This document shows positions 32,420 to 43,500 of a DNA stretch of 64,000 bases, piece by piece (the first letter of the stretch is position 1; each line of letters begins with the position of its first letter). The position numbers and the translations under genes are program-made. The stretch is from Gnetum montanum. Its lineage: Eukaryota > Streptophyta > Gnetopsida > Gnetales > Gnetaceae. The DNA is taken from positions 29,380 to 93,379 of the forward strand of contig MNCI01011499.1 of NCBI GenBank assembly GCA_015680685.1, read 5' to 3'. Under the pieces are notes generated by a model. The model was not told the origin of the DNA, ran no database searches, and was given only the letters and a program-made list of their open reading frames with translations.

Positions 32420-35150
32420 TTTCTAGGCATCCACACTAGACCCAGGATGGCTAGCATGGGTGGGATGACCCCCACACTAGATGGAATGATCAAGTCATTT
32501 CTCATGCTGGCTTTAAAAATTCTTCAACTCATGGCTTGCATGATCAGTGTAGTGGACTAGGGAAGGAAATAAGTTAATTCTAGCATTGATTTCAACCTCT
32601 AGAAACCTCCATTGAGGGATGGATCTACCAACCATGCTAGAGAAATGGTGGCCAACATGGTCCTAGCATGCTTACTAAGATAAATGGGTTTCATGACATC
32701 CAAAGGATAGAAATTAAGGTTATATGGTGTTCCCAAGGTAGCATAGGGTCATACCAGTCAAGATTAGTCACTTTGATGGACAAAACTAGCAAAAAAGTAT
32801 GTTTCAGGGTTATACCCCTCAGAGCCATGTTGGATAGTTTGGATGGGAGGGGTCTCAGTGTGGATAATCTAGAGTTGAATTGTTACAAGATCGAACATGG
32901 TCAAGCTAAGACAAAGCCAAGGTTTTGCAGTTGTAGGCTTCTTAGACAAGTTTTGAGGTTGTTTGACGGATGTCTTGCATGTAAAATCATGTTGGAAACT
33001 TTACCCACATTAGAGCCATGTTGGCCAGCATAGCTCCAATACTCCTTCATGTGGATACTTTTGCTTTTTGATTTTGGGATGGCTTAAAAGGAAAATCAAC
33101 CAAGTTTTTAAGTTTATTGGATTATTAGCAATGGTGCTTGAGGTTTATTTTTTTCTTAAGATTGATTATGTCTAATGGCTATTCAAGGTGTGGTATGCTT
33201 ATACCCCCTTGAGCCACATTGGGAAGTGTTGCTCCAACATGGATGAGGGGTCTAGTGGATTTTTATGGTCGAAAAAAGGTTGAAAGGATATCAATTCAAG
33301 GCTTTCATGTCCTAGGCTATATCAAGGTGGTTTTTGGATTCTGGGAGTGTCAAAGTATTGTCAAAAGTGATAAGGTAACTTATCCATGCTAGATCCATGT
33401 TGCCCAATGTGGCTTAGGCCTTCTCCAACGTGGATGCCTTAAGATATTGAATTTTGATATATTTCGTTAGCAAATAAACCATGCATGTGAGCTCCCAAAG
33501 TTGCCAATGTTGATAGCTAATGTTTGGGATTAGAATTAGCAATTTTGAAGGCTTTTTGATGGTTCTTGAAGTCATTCCCTCCTTGGATCAACATTGGCCC
33601 ACACTAGCCAATGTGAATGAAAGAGGGGTAACCTCTTTTTTTGTCAATTTCAACTAATTTTCTTGGGTCTTATAGCTTATAAAGGTGTTGGCAAGATCCT
33701 AGGCTTAATGTGATGCAACTTGTAATTGTTTTGGTGCATCCATGATTCCCCTTCCATCAACTTTCCTTGAGGCACCCATGCTAGACCCACATTGGTCATC
33801 ATGGGTGAGGGTGTTTCTCAATATGAGGATGGGACTGGTCATGGAATTTGATTGATTTTAACAATTTTTTGCTACTAGATACTCCAAGAAGGTTGGGAGG
33901 TCAAAAAATGTTAATTTTGAGGTCCATTTTGGCAATTTGTGACCATACCCCATTCATCCACACTGGGGCAATATTGGCTAGCATGGATGCATCCCCCCCC
34001 CCAAGCATGGCTCCATTGATATTCAAGGTTTTAACCATTTTTTATCAAATTTAACAATGTTTTGAAGCTTCCAAGTTGTGGAAGTCAATGACTAAGATTT
34101 TACATCAAAATCAACTGATTTGAGGGCTTTTGGCTATCTTCTATAGTCATCCCTCCCTAAGCAACATTGGTAGCATGGACTCAATGTGGATGGAAGGGAA
34201 TATAATAGGTTTTTCTTGCTTTTGACCTGATTTATGGCATTTGATCAATCTAGGTGGTTCTGATGGCGTTCTGAAGTCACTAGGATAGGTTTCAAGGCTA
34301 TTTCTTACTATGGATGAGGTTTTGTATCTTACATCCAAAGTAATCACGTTGGACCCATGCTGGCCAACATGGACGAGAGATTCCTCAATGTGGTTTAGGC
34401 TTTAGGTATAGATTTTGAATCAAATTTTAGCAACTATTGACTACTGAGGGCCTAGGAGAAGTATTAAGGCTATCAAAGTGAGTTTCGAGGTTATTTTGTT
34501 ATGCTAAGAGGCTTTTATAGTGTATCCTCATGGCATCCACATTAGACCCATGCTAGCTAGCACGGGTTGAGGATTCCCTAGCATGGAAAAGATAGGTTAT
34601 ATGTAATTCAAATTTTTTTGGTTCATGCTAGGCTATTAGAGACTATGAAGAGGTGTTCAAGACAAAAAATACAATTTGGATGGTTGATTTTGGGGTTTTG
34701 AGAATATAGCCTACCCATCCATGTTGGGGCCATGCTGGCCAACATGGATGAAGCCTTCCTCATCATTGCTCCACTAGATCTCAAGGTTTTAGGTACTTTT
34801 GATTGGGTTTGACAATGTTTCAGTGCTGTCAAGAATGACTAGTAGGGTTTTAGACTATGTGGACATACCTTGAGGTTGAATCAAGGCTTGGTTGACACTA
34901 GAGAGTGTTTGTAGATGTTATACCCCCTTGAGCAATGTTGACTAGCATGGTTGAGGCCTTGCTAAGCATGGTTGCCAAAATTGGCAAGTTGTATGGAAGG
35001 TTTTATCCCCTACGGGAATATGGAATTTGGCCATGTTAACAGCACTTGCTAAAAATGGCAAGGAGGGTAAGGTTGTAAGGTCATGGGGTATAGGATACTA
35101 GGACCAATGCTAGATCCATGCTACCTAGCATGGGTGTGGGCGAATAAGGT
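32420..35150. repeat. About 15 degenerate tandem units of 175-215 bp in element C
   Basis: A GC-rich core of the form CCATGCTGGCCAACATGG recurs near 32443, 32640, 32815, 33000, 33215, 33395, 33595, 33785, 33965, 34165, 34350, 34545, 34720, 34935 and 35110, that is, about every 190 bases, with AT-rich filler carrying recurring words such as ggtttt-aggc-tttt. The core is self-complementary. C-tracts appear at 33991. The array lies between the RT remnant and the 5' end of the antisense gene. ORFs here are short and not supported. Confidence 0.75.
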
Positions 35151-35602
35151 TAGAACATGATTTTATGGATTTCAAGGGGTCCAAACCTCAATGTAAAGGA
35201 GGCTTTTAGGCTTGAAATGCACTTTGCTTGGGAGGCATTTGGTGGGGCCCATACCAAATTTTAAATTTTTGAATCTTGATGGTAACTCCCACCATCCTAG
35301 TGTTGGTTAGACTTTTCCCCCTTAGCACTACTAGTGCACCATGAGTTTTAGTACCCAAATTTAGAAACGAGGGTATGAAGTGAGGTGCTTAGGTTTACAT
35401 TTAGTTTTAATGCCTATTTTATCAAAAAATCAAACACATCATTCATTCTCTTCCCACAGAGCATTGATCAAAGCTCTTATAGAGATCTTGCTTCTAAGAC
35501 CTCTCATCCTTCAACATTGTTTCTTCAAGCTCTACACCAAGGCATTCTTGCTACAAAGAACCTTCAAATTTTCAAGGTTTTTCTTAGCATTTTCTCAACA
35601 TC
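35151..35602 (+). promoter_or_regulatory. Probable promoter/5' leader of the antisense gene in element C
   Basis: Unique-looking sequence after the tandem array and before the inferred first exon. From about 35400 it is CT-rich and A-poor near the ATG, like a plant 5' leader. I see no clear TATA box at an obvious spacing; candidates are tattttatc (35411) and cttataga (35477). The regulatory role is inference from position. Confidence 0.35.
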
Positions 35603-35726
35603 ATGAAGAAAAGGGAGAGAGAATCAACAAAAGTTCTATCTTGGAGGATGTAGATGTTGTGACCAAGGGAATTTCTCACCTCCCATGGCCCATGATAGGG
35701 CAACGTTCAATAGCCATCACACCAAG
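35603..35726 (+). pseudogene. Inferred first exon of the antisense gene, element C
   Basis: ATG at 35603 opens a short frame (MKKRERESTKVLSWRM then stop); a +1 frame continues INKSSILEDVDVV and ISHLPWPMIGQRSIAITP up to a donor, CCAAG/gtaggtaa. Element B inserted eight bases into this intron (LTR starts 35735), and the sequence resumes at 53074 as a T-rich intron running to exon 2 at 54405. Placement, donor and orientation support an exon; one indel would be needed to join ATG to the longer frame. I find no counterpart of this exon in B, so this is the least certain exon. Confidence 0.5.
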
Positions 35727-35734
35727 GTAGGTAA

Positions 35735-37191
35735 TGAAACACCACCAAATTTGGGCTTCTAGGTCTCAACTGCAAATTTGTTTATGTTAAAACTTGGCAA
35801 ATTTTTCCATGTGTTGAGACTATACTCCCCACTACTAGGACTACACTCCAAAGTGTAGTCAGCATAGTTCGCATAGAAAGCCTACATTTGCAAATTTTTT
35901 AGAGTGTCGATAGTGGGTGCAAAATTTTCTAAATGTCAGGGCTACACTCTCCCTATTAGAACTATGCTCTAGAGCATAGTCAATGTAGTCTACACTAGGC
36001 CTCATCTTTCGGCAAAATGTCTAACTATTGGACTATGCTCCAAAACATAGTCAACATAATCTACCAAAAACTACCTGCAGAAGCCTCCAAAACTTAGCAT
36101 TAGCCTTTGTTCAACTCCAACGTTCCTTCAACAAGAAAGATTAGCAATTTTTGTCTCTTTTGCATCCCCCATTTGCCCCTAAATTGTGCCTATGCTTGAC
36201 ACCACTTGAGAGAGTGGGCAACATAGTCCTGAAGCATAGTCTCCAAAACTGCATTATTTTGCATTGTTTTCAAGTATATTACAGTCTATTTGGCACTTGC
36301 ACTTGCAATCTTGGCAATGTAGTCATAGTTTGGCAATCTCACAGGGTTCATTGGAGCCCACCAGTAGAACACCATTTACTTCAGTGGGAGCATAGTTGAG
36401 GCTAGCATAGTCCCAACTACCCCCTGCTACCTGGCACCCAATCCATGGCTCACACTAATCCTAGGCATATAAATATCCCAATGCTTCACATTTTAGGTGT
36501 TTTCATTTGAAGCAATCACTTGGCATTCTAGAATTTGGCAAACTCAAAGTGCACTTGGCATTTTGGGTAAACACTATTACACACCACAATAGCACCGTTG
36601 CACAATGTCAAGCTCACCGTCGGCCACTACAACTCACAAGACACCATGGCAGCCAACCCAGTAGGCCTAGACTCCATAGTGGACATCAATTTTCATAGCC
36701 TAGACACCTTAAGACTATGACTACACTACCTATTATGCTTGTTTTTACACCACGTACCTCCTAAACTTTTCTTTATAGTTAACTACGCTCTCTCTCTCTC
36801 TCTCTCTCGCCCCCCCCCCCTTTCCATTTGGGGTGGTTCCACCCTCTCTCTTGCTCACGTCCTATGCATTTTTAACATTTTCTTTTATATTTTAGCATTA
36901 TATTTACATTTTTCATTATTTTTACATGCTTTCAAGCATTTTCACCCTTGTTTTGCACCATAACCCTTGACTACACTCACATCCATGGGCACCGTAGACC
37001 CTGCAAACACCATGTAAATCCTTAACATTAATTTTTTCATAACACCTGTAAGTTGTTGTTCAATTGACAAGACCATTCTAGGAATCCTAACTCCATTCCT
37101 AGCAGGGCTCCCATGTGGACATGAGTTAAGGCTATGCGATCACAGACCTCTCAATGTATCATTCTAGCCTTTGACATTTTTGGTCACTATA
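35735..37191 (+). repeat. 5' LTR of element B (1457 bp)
   Basis: Starts TGAAACACCACC, ends CACTATA. Contains near-palindromes such as ACTATGCTCTAGAGCATAGT (about 35952; variants near 35843 and 36038), a (CT)n run with a C-tract at 36788-36821, and 3' sequence shared with the partner LTR up to ggtcactata. The partner is 51705-53073. Confidence 0.88.
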
Positions 37192-37197
37192 GTTTTC

Positions 37198-37215
37198 TGG
37201 CACTAGAAGGAGGGC
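37198..37215 (+). other. Primer binding site of element B
   Basis: TGGCACTAGAAGGAGGGC, six bases (gttttc) after the 5' LTR. Identical in type to those of C (same gttttc spacer) and D. Confidence 0.85.
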
Positions 37216-37556
37216 ATTCATCATTTGTTTCTTCAGCCTTCCCTTGGTTGTTGGCTTGTGTGCTCTCTACACCTCATGTAGATTTATCCCTATCATCAAT
37301 TCCCCTAGAACACCACTAGACAACACCAGTGTATACTTTACACTTAGCCAAATTCTGGGTACTCAGTAGAACATAGTTGGCTCTAGTGTAGTAAGCATAG
37401 TTAACTCTAAGCATAGTCCTAGAGTTGCTCATTTTTCAACAACTTATACTTAGTCATTTTTTCATGCATTCTAGGGTTAGTCATTTTTCTATGATTTTGC
37501 ACTTAGTCATTTTTCTTCCTTTTTCATCAACAACCTTTACACTTCTCTCTTACATC
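37216..37556 (+). other. 5' leader of element B
   Basis: Repeated words (cttagtcattttt three times at 37448-37512; agcatagt near 37370-37410) and CT-rich DNA upstream of the gag ATG. No ORF is supported. Confidence 0.5.
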
Positions 37557-39080
37557 ATGAACCCTGAGCAGCCTTCAACCTCCACTTCGAGCATGATCAT
37601 TATTTGGCTCATTCAATGGGAGATCCTAATTGACCTTACTAGGGCTAAGGGTCTTGTCCTAGCATAGAGTCAATCTTTCAGGTAGCACAACCTACCTCCT
37701 AAGGTCATGGTGCTCAACGACAAGCAATACAACTTTTTGTGTGAAAAACTCTAAGTCAATCTATACTTAGACTACCACAAAATGGACACCAAATGTAGTT
37801 ATGAGCTCATCCATTGCAATGGAAGGGAATTATTCCCTTCCAACATGGACTTTTCCCTACTCATGGAAGACTAGCAGTGGATGCTAGACAAGCTCATCTA
37901 TAACATGAGCTGGGAGGCAAGGATGAACTACGAGGAGCCCTTGTAGGAGGATTTGGATGAGTTTGAGGCTCAATCTAAGTGTGATGACTTGTTCCATGCC
38001 TCATTCTAGTAGATAGCCTTTACTTTTGTTCCTTTACTATCCTACAGCCTAGTGTCATTGCCCAGGTTAATGTCTATGGTGGCAACTCACCAAACATACC
38101 AAGATGTTGCTATACCTTTTAGCTTTTTCTTTAGCGTTTCCTTCATCATTCCTGCATATCCTTCACTACCTTTGTAGCTTTTCTAGCTTGTTTAGCCCAT
38201 TCGGCTTGTTTAGCTCGTTTAGCCTACTATGGCAGCAACCGTTGCACCCACACAATGCTACATGCATACCATGCACATTCCTCCCCCACTGTATGTGACT
38301 TAGGAATTTTTCATCTCACCTATCATGTTGGCACCCTTTACAATGGTCTAAACTATAAGTTCATGTTGGGGTCCAAGTGCTATGTCCATGGAACAACCCA
38401 TGCAATAGGCATTGCATGTCATCACACAACTTGGAGTCTGGTCGTGGGTCACCCAACAACCACCACAAGTAGCTCAATCCACACAACCCTCTATAACCAC
38501 ACAAGGCTTGGATTAAGCATTTTAGCTAATCCAAAGCCTCACTGAAGAGGTCAAGCAACTTAAGGCTACCTCCTCCGAAATCATCCATGAGATGGACTTT
38601 TACTAGGATGATCCAATCAGTCTTGTAGTTCCACTACTAGCATTGCCTACTGGGGTCCCTCTACCCCAATTCATAAAATACAATGGTGAAGGGAAACCTA
38701 ATGCCCATTTAGTGACCTTCTAGTTAGAATTCCTCCTACAACAAGCATGGCCGAATTTCATCATCCATGTGTTCACCATGTCCTTGAAGGGCAAGGCGTT
38801 AGATTGGTACCATGTGCTCCCCAGGGCCTCCATCACTTCTTTAGAGGAATTGCTCACCCAATTCATCATGTGCTTCAAGTAAAACTTGAAGTCTAAGATG
38901 ACCTTGGATAAGTTGATGCAAGTAAAGTAGGGCCACTTAAAGCCTATGCAAAAATTCATTCAATGTTGGAATGCATTGCTCAACGAGATCCACGAGCCTA
39001 TCATGGAAACAAAAAAGTAGCAAATGGTAGAAAGGACTTCCTTGATGCATTGGCCTAGGTAAAGCAGGCTTTGAAATAGA
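37557..39080 (+). pseudogene. Gag of element B, C-terminal part deleted
   Basis: ATG at 37557 (MNPEQPSTSTS). The N-terminal module then appears in shifted frames as QYNFLCEKL ... CSYELIHCNG ... DEFEAQSKCDDL, matching A. The gag core runs from about 38630: PQFIKYNGEGKPNAHLVTF, LQQAWPNFIIHVFTMSLKGK, LKPMQKFIQCWNALLNEIHE. Directly after it the zinc-knuckle-like segment and the PFVIKVPP repeats found in D, A and C are missing; the frame passes into the KQALK-KNITLSLYDLL segment that precedes the protease. So about 1.2 kb of gag has been lost. Numerous stops. Confidence 0.78.
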
Positions 39081-39882
39081 AAAACATAACATTAAGCTTG
39101 TATGACCTGTTAATGACCTCCTCTGCCCATCATAAAGCATTGGTCTACATGTTGACCTCTATCCCTATCATGGAGGACATGCCAATGGACAAACAATCCA
39201 TCCATACTATTATGTTGCCTCCTCCCTTATAGGAATCAAGTTCAATGCCCCTAGCATTTTGTGATAAGGTGATCAAGGTAGACCCTAAGAAGGAGCAAGT
39301 CATACCATGCCAATGTTCATCACCATATGCATGGGAGAATGCAAAATCCACAAGGTGCACGTCAATGATGGGATGGTAACCAATGGTATCCCATACACAG
39401 TTGTTGACAAGCATGATCTTACTAATCAAATTAAATTAACAAACACAAAATGCTTGAAGTCCTTCAATGGATCATGTGTTGTCATAAGGGGAATGATCAT
39501 GATAGCCTTTACGATAGAGGAATAATTTCCCACCATAGTAAAATTCATTGTGGTTGAGCAGATGTCAGGTTTCAACCTTATCTTGGGTAGGCCTTGGTTA
39601 GCCTAGTTGTGGATCGTCTCCTCCCCTATCCATAAGGAAATCCACCTTCCATATGAAGGTGGGGAGGTTATCATATATGGTGACAATGTAGCCTCTTTGA
39701 CCATTAGCAACATTGATACTGAACAAGGGTCAAAGGTGGATTTCCCTAATGACACATCTCCCATGAAGGATGAAGAAGAAAAATGTGAGGTAGACCAACC
39801 CAAAGAGCCAAAGGAAGTCAATGGCCTTCCGAAGAATGCTTTGTGGGTAGAATTACCCTTCAACATAGTTGACAAAGGTTAA
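39081..39882 (+). pseudogene. Aspartic protease of element B
   Basis: LSLYDLLMTSSAHHKAL leads to MEDMPMDKQSIHT and then the protease: ITICMGECKIHKVHVNDGM (active site decayed from D-D-G-A), SFNGSCVVIRGM, GFNLILGRPWLA, SPIHKEIHLPYEGGEVII. Stops replace glutamines of D (EE-stop-FPT where D has REQFPT; PWLA-stop). The open tail reaches 39882. Function in maturation is inferred from the family only; this copy lacks a usable active site. Confidence 0.8.
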
Positions 39883-40189
39883 GGTGAGTACTATATCATA
39901 CCATCCAAGCCCTACATGCCCCCTAAGCCACACCAAATTACGAAACAACTATGTAACTAAGGCATCCCCTTGGTCCAATAGGACCTAGGTGCTTGCTTGT
40001 TCCACTTCTGCATGCTTTGCTTACTTGCAGTTTTATTTGCATTTCATGTTATCTTGGTTGTTCACATTTTTGCATTGTTTACCTTACTATGTGCTTACTT
40101 CTTTTGTTTGTGCATTTTCACTAAGTTTACATTTTTTCTTGGTTACTTTTAGTAGCTAGTTTAGACACAAAGAAAATAGAAAAATGCAT

Positions 40190-40520
40190 AAAAATCATAA
40201 AAATTACAAAATTACAAAATGCCATAGCCCACAAGGCCTAAAACTGGCAATCTTTTTCCCTTCAATGCCATGGCCAGAGAAGGCCTTAAACTATTCTATA
40301 GTCCACCATGGCCTACACCTAGCAATCTCCTTTACATCACATAGCCTGGAATTGCTTAAAACTACTAGCATGGCTTTCCATGGCCAAAATTGACATTGCA
40401 TGGCCCGCCATGGCCTAAAACTTGCAAAACTATCACTAGGACTTGAAATGGCCTAAAAATATCAAAATTTTACCTACACATGACCCAAAATGGCCTAAAA
40501 CTAGCAATCACTACAACCCA
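40190..40520. repeat. Repeat cluster 1 of element B (ATGGCCTAAAACTAGCAA type)
   Basis: Eight or more units of about 35-45 bases: CATGGCC or CACAAGGCC, then TAAAACT-GCAA. This is the reverse complement of the clusters in A and C, as expected from B's opposite orientation. It lies between protease and the 3' end of the antisense gene. Confidence 0.75.
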
Positions 40521-40575
40521 ATTGCATCAACACATCACATTAGTAACATCAAACACAGCCAATAAATACAAAAGT

Positions 40576-43500
40576 TTACTCATCATACACTCCATGTAGG
40601 CAAAATCCACTACATCTCATAAAAGAGTAACAATACATCGCATGATCATCCAAATTACACAACAAAAATATGAAAAATAAAAAAATTCTCAATGATAGGG
40701 CTACATTAGGATCTACTTCACCTGTGGTGCTAGGTGGGGGTAGAGGCTCCTCTTCTTCCACCACACTACTAGGGCCTACAACATCACTTAGTGCTTGTCA
40801 ACAACAACAATAATAAGATAGAATTCTATGAACAAGAGTGCAATATGCAACTTCATAGAAAAAACATGAAAACAAAATAAATAACTAACCTGAGAGGGTC
40901 CTACATCAACCATCTCTGGAGGTAACCTATCAAGGCCATCCTCCAAGTGTTGGAGGATCTCAGCCTCTAATAGTTGCATCCAATCCTATTAGCTAAAGTC
41001 AACACCTGCAAGGGTCTTGTCTTCATCCATAGCAATCCATGTGGGTAGCTACATAGAAAAGGTGGTAGAAAAAGTCTCTCTAGAGGGCATGATAATCTCC
41101 CACTCTAGGAAACCACTAACCATTATGTGGCAAGTGAAAATCTTGAAGGCCTGACTCCTACCAATTATCTCAATGAACATCTCAAGGTAGTAAGATTTGA
41201 TGGACTCTTCCTTGAGTTGTTGCAAACATGTGTCTTGATCATGCTTATAATGGTTTTGTCATCTTTCTGGGTATGCCTCCACTTGCACACCTTAGCATTG
41301 AAAGTTTTCCAATCTTGACTTTTCCAGGTGAGTAGGTCCATCTATAGCCTCTGCTCAATGATCTTCCAGATGGCTTCATTCTTTCCCAAAATAACTAACC
41401 AATACCTAGCATAGTGAATCTCTACAATACACTAGGTAGGTACTATCTCCCTATGATCAAGCCACCAAGAAATCATATCAAGACTAAAGGTCCTCAATCT
41501 TCATGTTCTGGCTCACCAATCTCTCTTGAAAATCATGCACACATTTCCATAGGTACTCATTGGAGTGCCTAAAGGTCCATAACACTTTTTCATAGGAAAG
41601 CATGCACTTACTAGTTGCATCGTACACACGTCGAGGTACTTTCTCCACTTCAGAAGGGTACTTAGGGATAGCATCCACCTTAGCCACCCAGTTCGAATCC
41701 CAGCAAAGCTTAGAACCTGTTGGCATGCAACAAGCAAATCAAAAATTAGCCATAGACTAAGCATAAAATTGTTAAAGAAAAATAAAAAAACAACATGCAT
41801 ATTAAGCTTAGGATTTTCTTGCTATAGGCAGTCTACCATATCTTCTACAATGCCTTTCATGAAGGCAAACTTGTCTGGTGTCTCTACCCATGGCTTCATG
41901 TAGTAAGTAGGCATGGGTGATGGACCACTGGTAGGTGCATCTAAGGCTATATAACAACAATACTTAGCAACAACCAAATAGAAAAAGATTCAAGAGCAAA
42001 AGAGCAATAATAGGTGGTAATGTAAAGCACTTGCCTAGTAAGCACTCAAGCATGAGAGCAAGGGGATCTTCCAACTACACACCATCAAAGAGGGTAGCAA
42101 AATCACCCTCATCAAGGTGAAACAAACCATATGACTCAAACTACTGGAAGGTCTCTATGGCCTTGTATGGCTTCTCTCTGTGTGCTTCCTTCCCCTCAGC
42201 TTGAGGAGAGGTCATCTTTGTTACTACTGCCACCACTACTTCAACAGCCCTCTTGCCTAACTCATAAACAAAGCATAGGAGCATTAGCATAACATAACAA
42301 GAAAACATGAAAATATAAACATAGAAAATATATAAAATGAATGCATCTAAGACATGTGTAATAACCTACAACAATTGTCTGCAAAGTGGGTATCTTGAGA
42401 TAGATTTTCTTGGTGCTTGCCTATCCAACTGTAGGGATAGCCTCCTTTACCGAGCATGGCCTATTGATCTTTGCCTCGGATGGACCCACCATTTTTGTGA
42501 TATAATGGTTGGCCTTGTTTACATCCCCAATAATAACTAGGGTACACTCACCTATGATATCACAAGAATAATATAACTATGATTGCCCTAGATGACCTTT
42601 GGTCATAACTAAGTACGACTCATTGATCCTTCTAAGGGGTCCTATGTGTAAGTGGTTGCAAATAGGTGCTTGACCCAAGGCTTGGATAGTTGCTCACAAT
42701 TTTGCACTACCTAATGCCCACTATCTTGGACCACTAGAAACTTTGTAAACCTTTGTAGATACACTGCAAAGACTGTGAAGTGTACATGAGACCTCGCCTC
42801 GATATTGTAGCAAAGTCTGGTGATCTTTATTTGTAGTTTAGTGGCAATGTAGGAGGCCCAATTGAACCTTGTTCCCTCCTATAGTATCTCCCTCATCACC
42901 TATGCTTGCTCCACTCCAAGGATTTTTCCTTGGAACAGTAGCTTCAAAAAGGCATGGGCACAAAAAAGAGGGTAGAGCTCCCAGACCTCAAGCATATGCA
43001 TATCTCTAATCATGATGCCTTTGTGAGATCAAGTGGTTCCTAACCACTCCTCAATCTCTTCATTGTGGTCCACCTATCTATTGTCCTTGCAAATGACCAA
43101 TAGGTCATCAAAGAGGAGGCCAAAGAGGTTAGTAAAAAAGGCATCATTGAGATCCAAGACTACCCTTACTTCATGCATGCAAGTAACAAAGCAATGTGCA
43201 TCACTGCTAAAGGATTCTATAATGGTGACCATTTTGGCCATTGGAATGCTTAGGCTAAGGGCCAAGAAAAGGTCCATCAACCTAGCATGTGTGAGTTGAC
43301 TGGTTAGCACCTTTGAGACCTGATGGCACAATCAATGTTGTGTCCCCTTCACATCATCATATTCTATGATGAGGGTGGCCTCACTTCATCCTGTGGTGAC
43401 CATTGTCACCTCTCCAAAAGCAACTACAGCTACAACATAGTCAAAAAATGTTAAAATTATGTAGGGAAAATCAACAAGTTCATGTTAACAAGCATAAAAT

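Noticed and set aside
35380-35730. 116-codon ORF as a host protein gene
   Set aside because: Only its last third has coding character, and it ends at a splice donor in the position expected for the first exon of C's antisense gene; the upstream part reads as leader.
36786-36822. CT microsatellite and C-tract as a possible independent repeat locus
   Set aside because: It is part of the B 5' LTR; the 3' LTR has a matching C-rich tract at 52670-52711.
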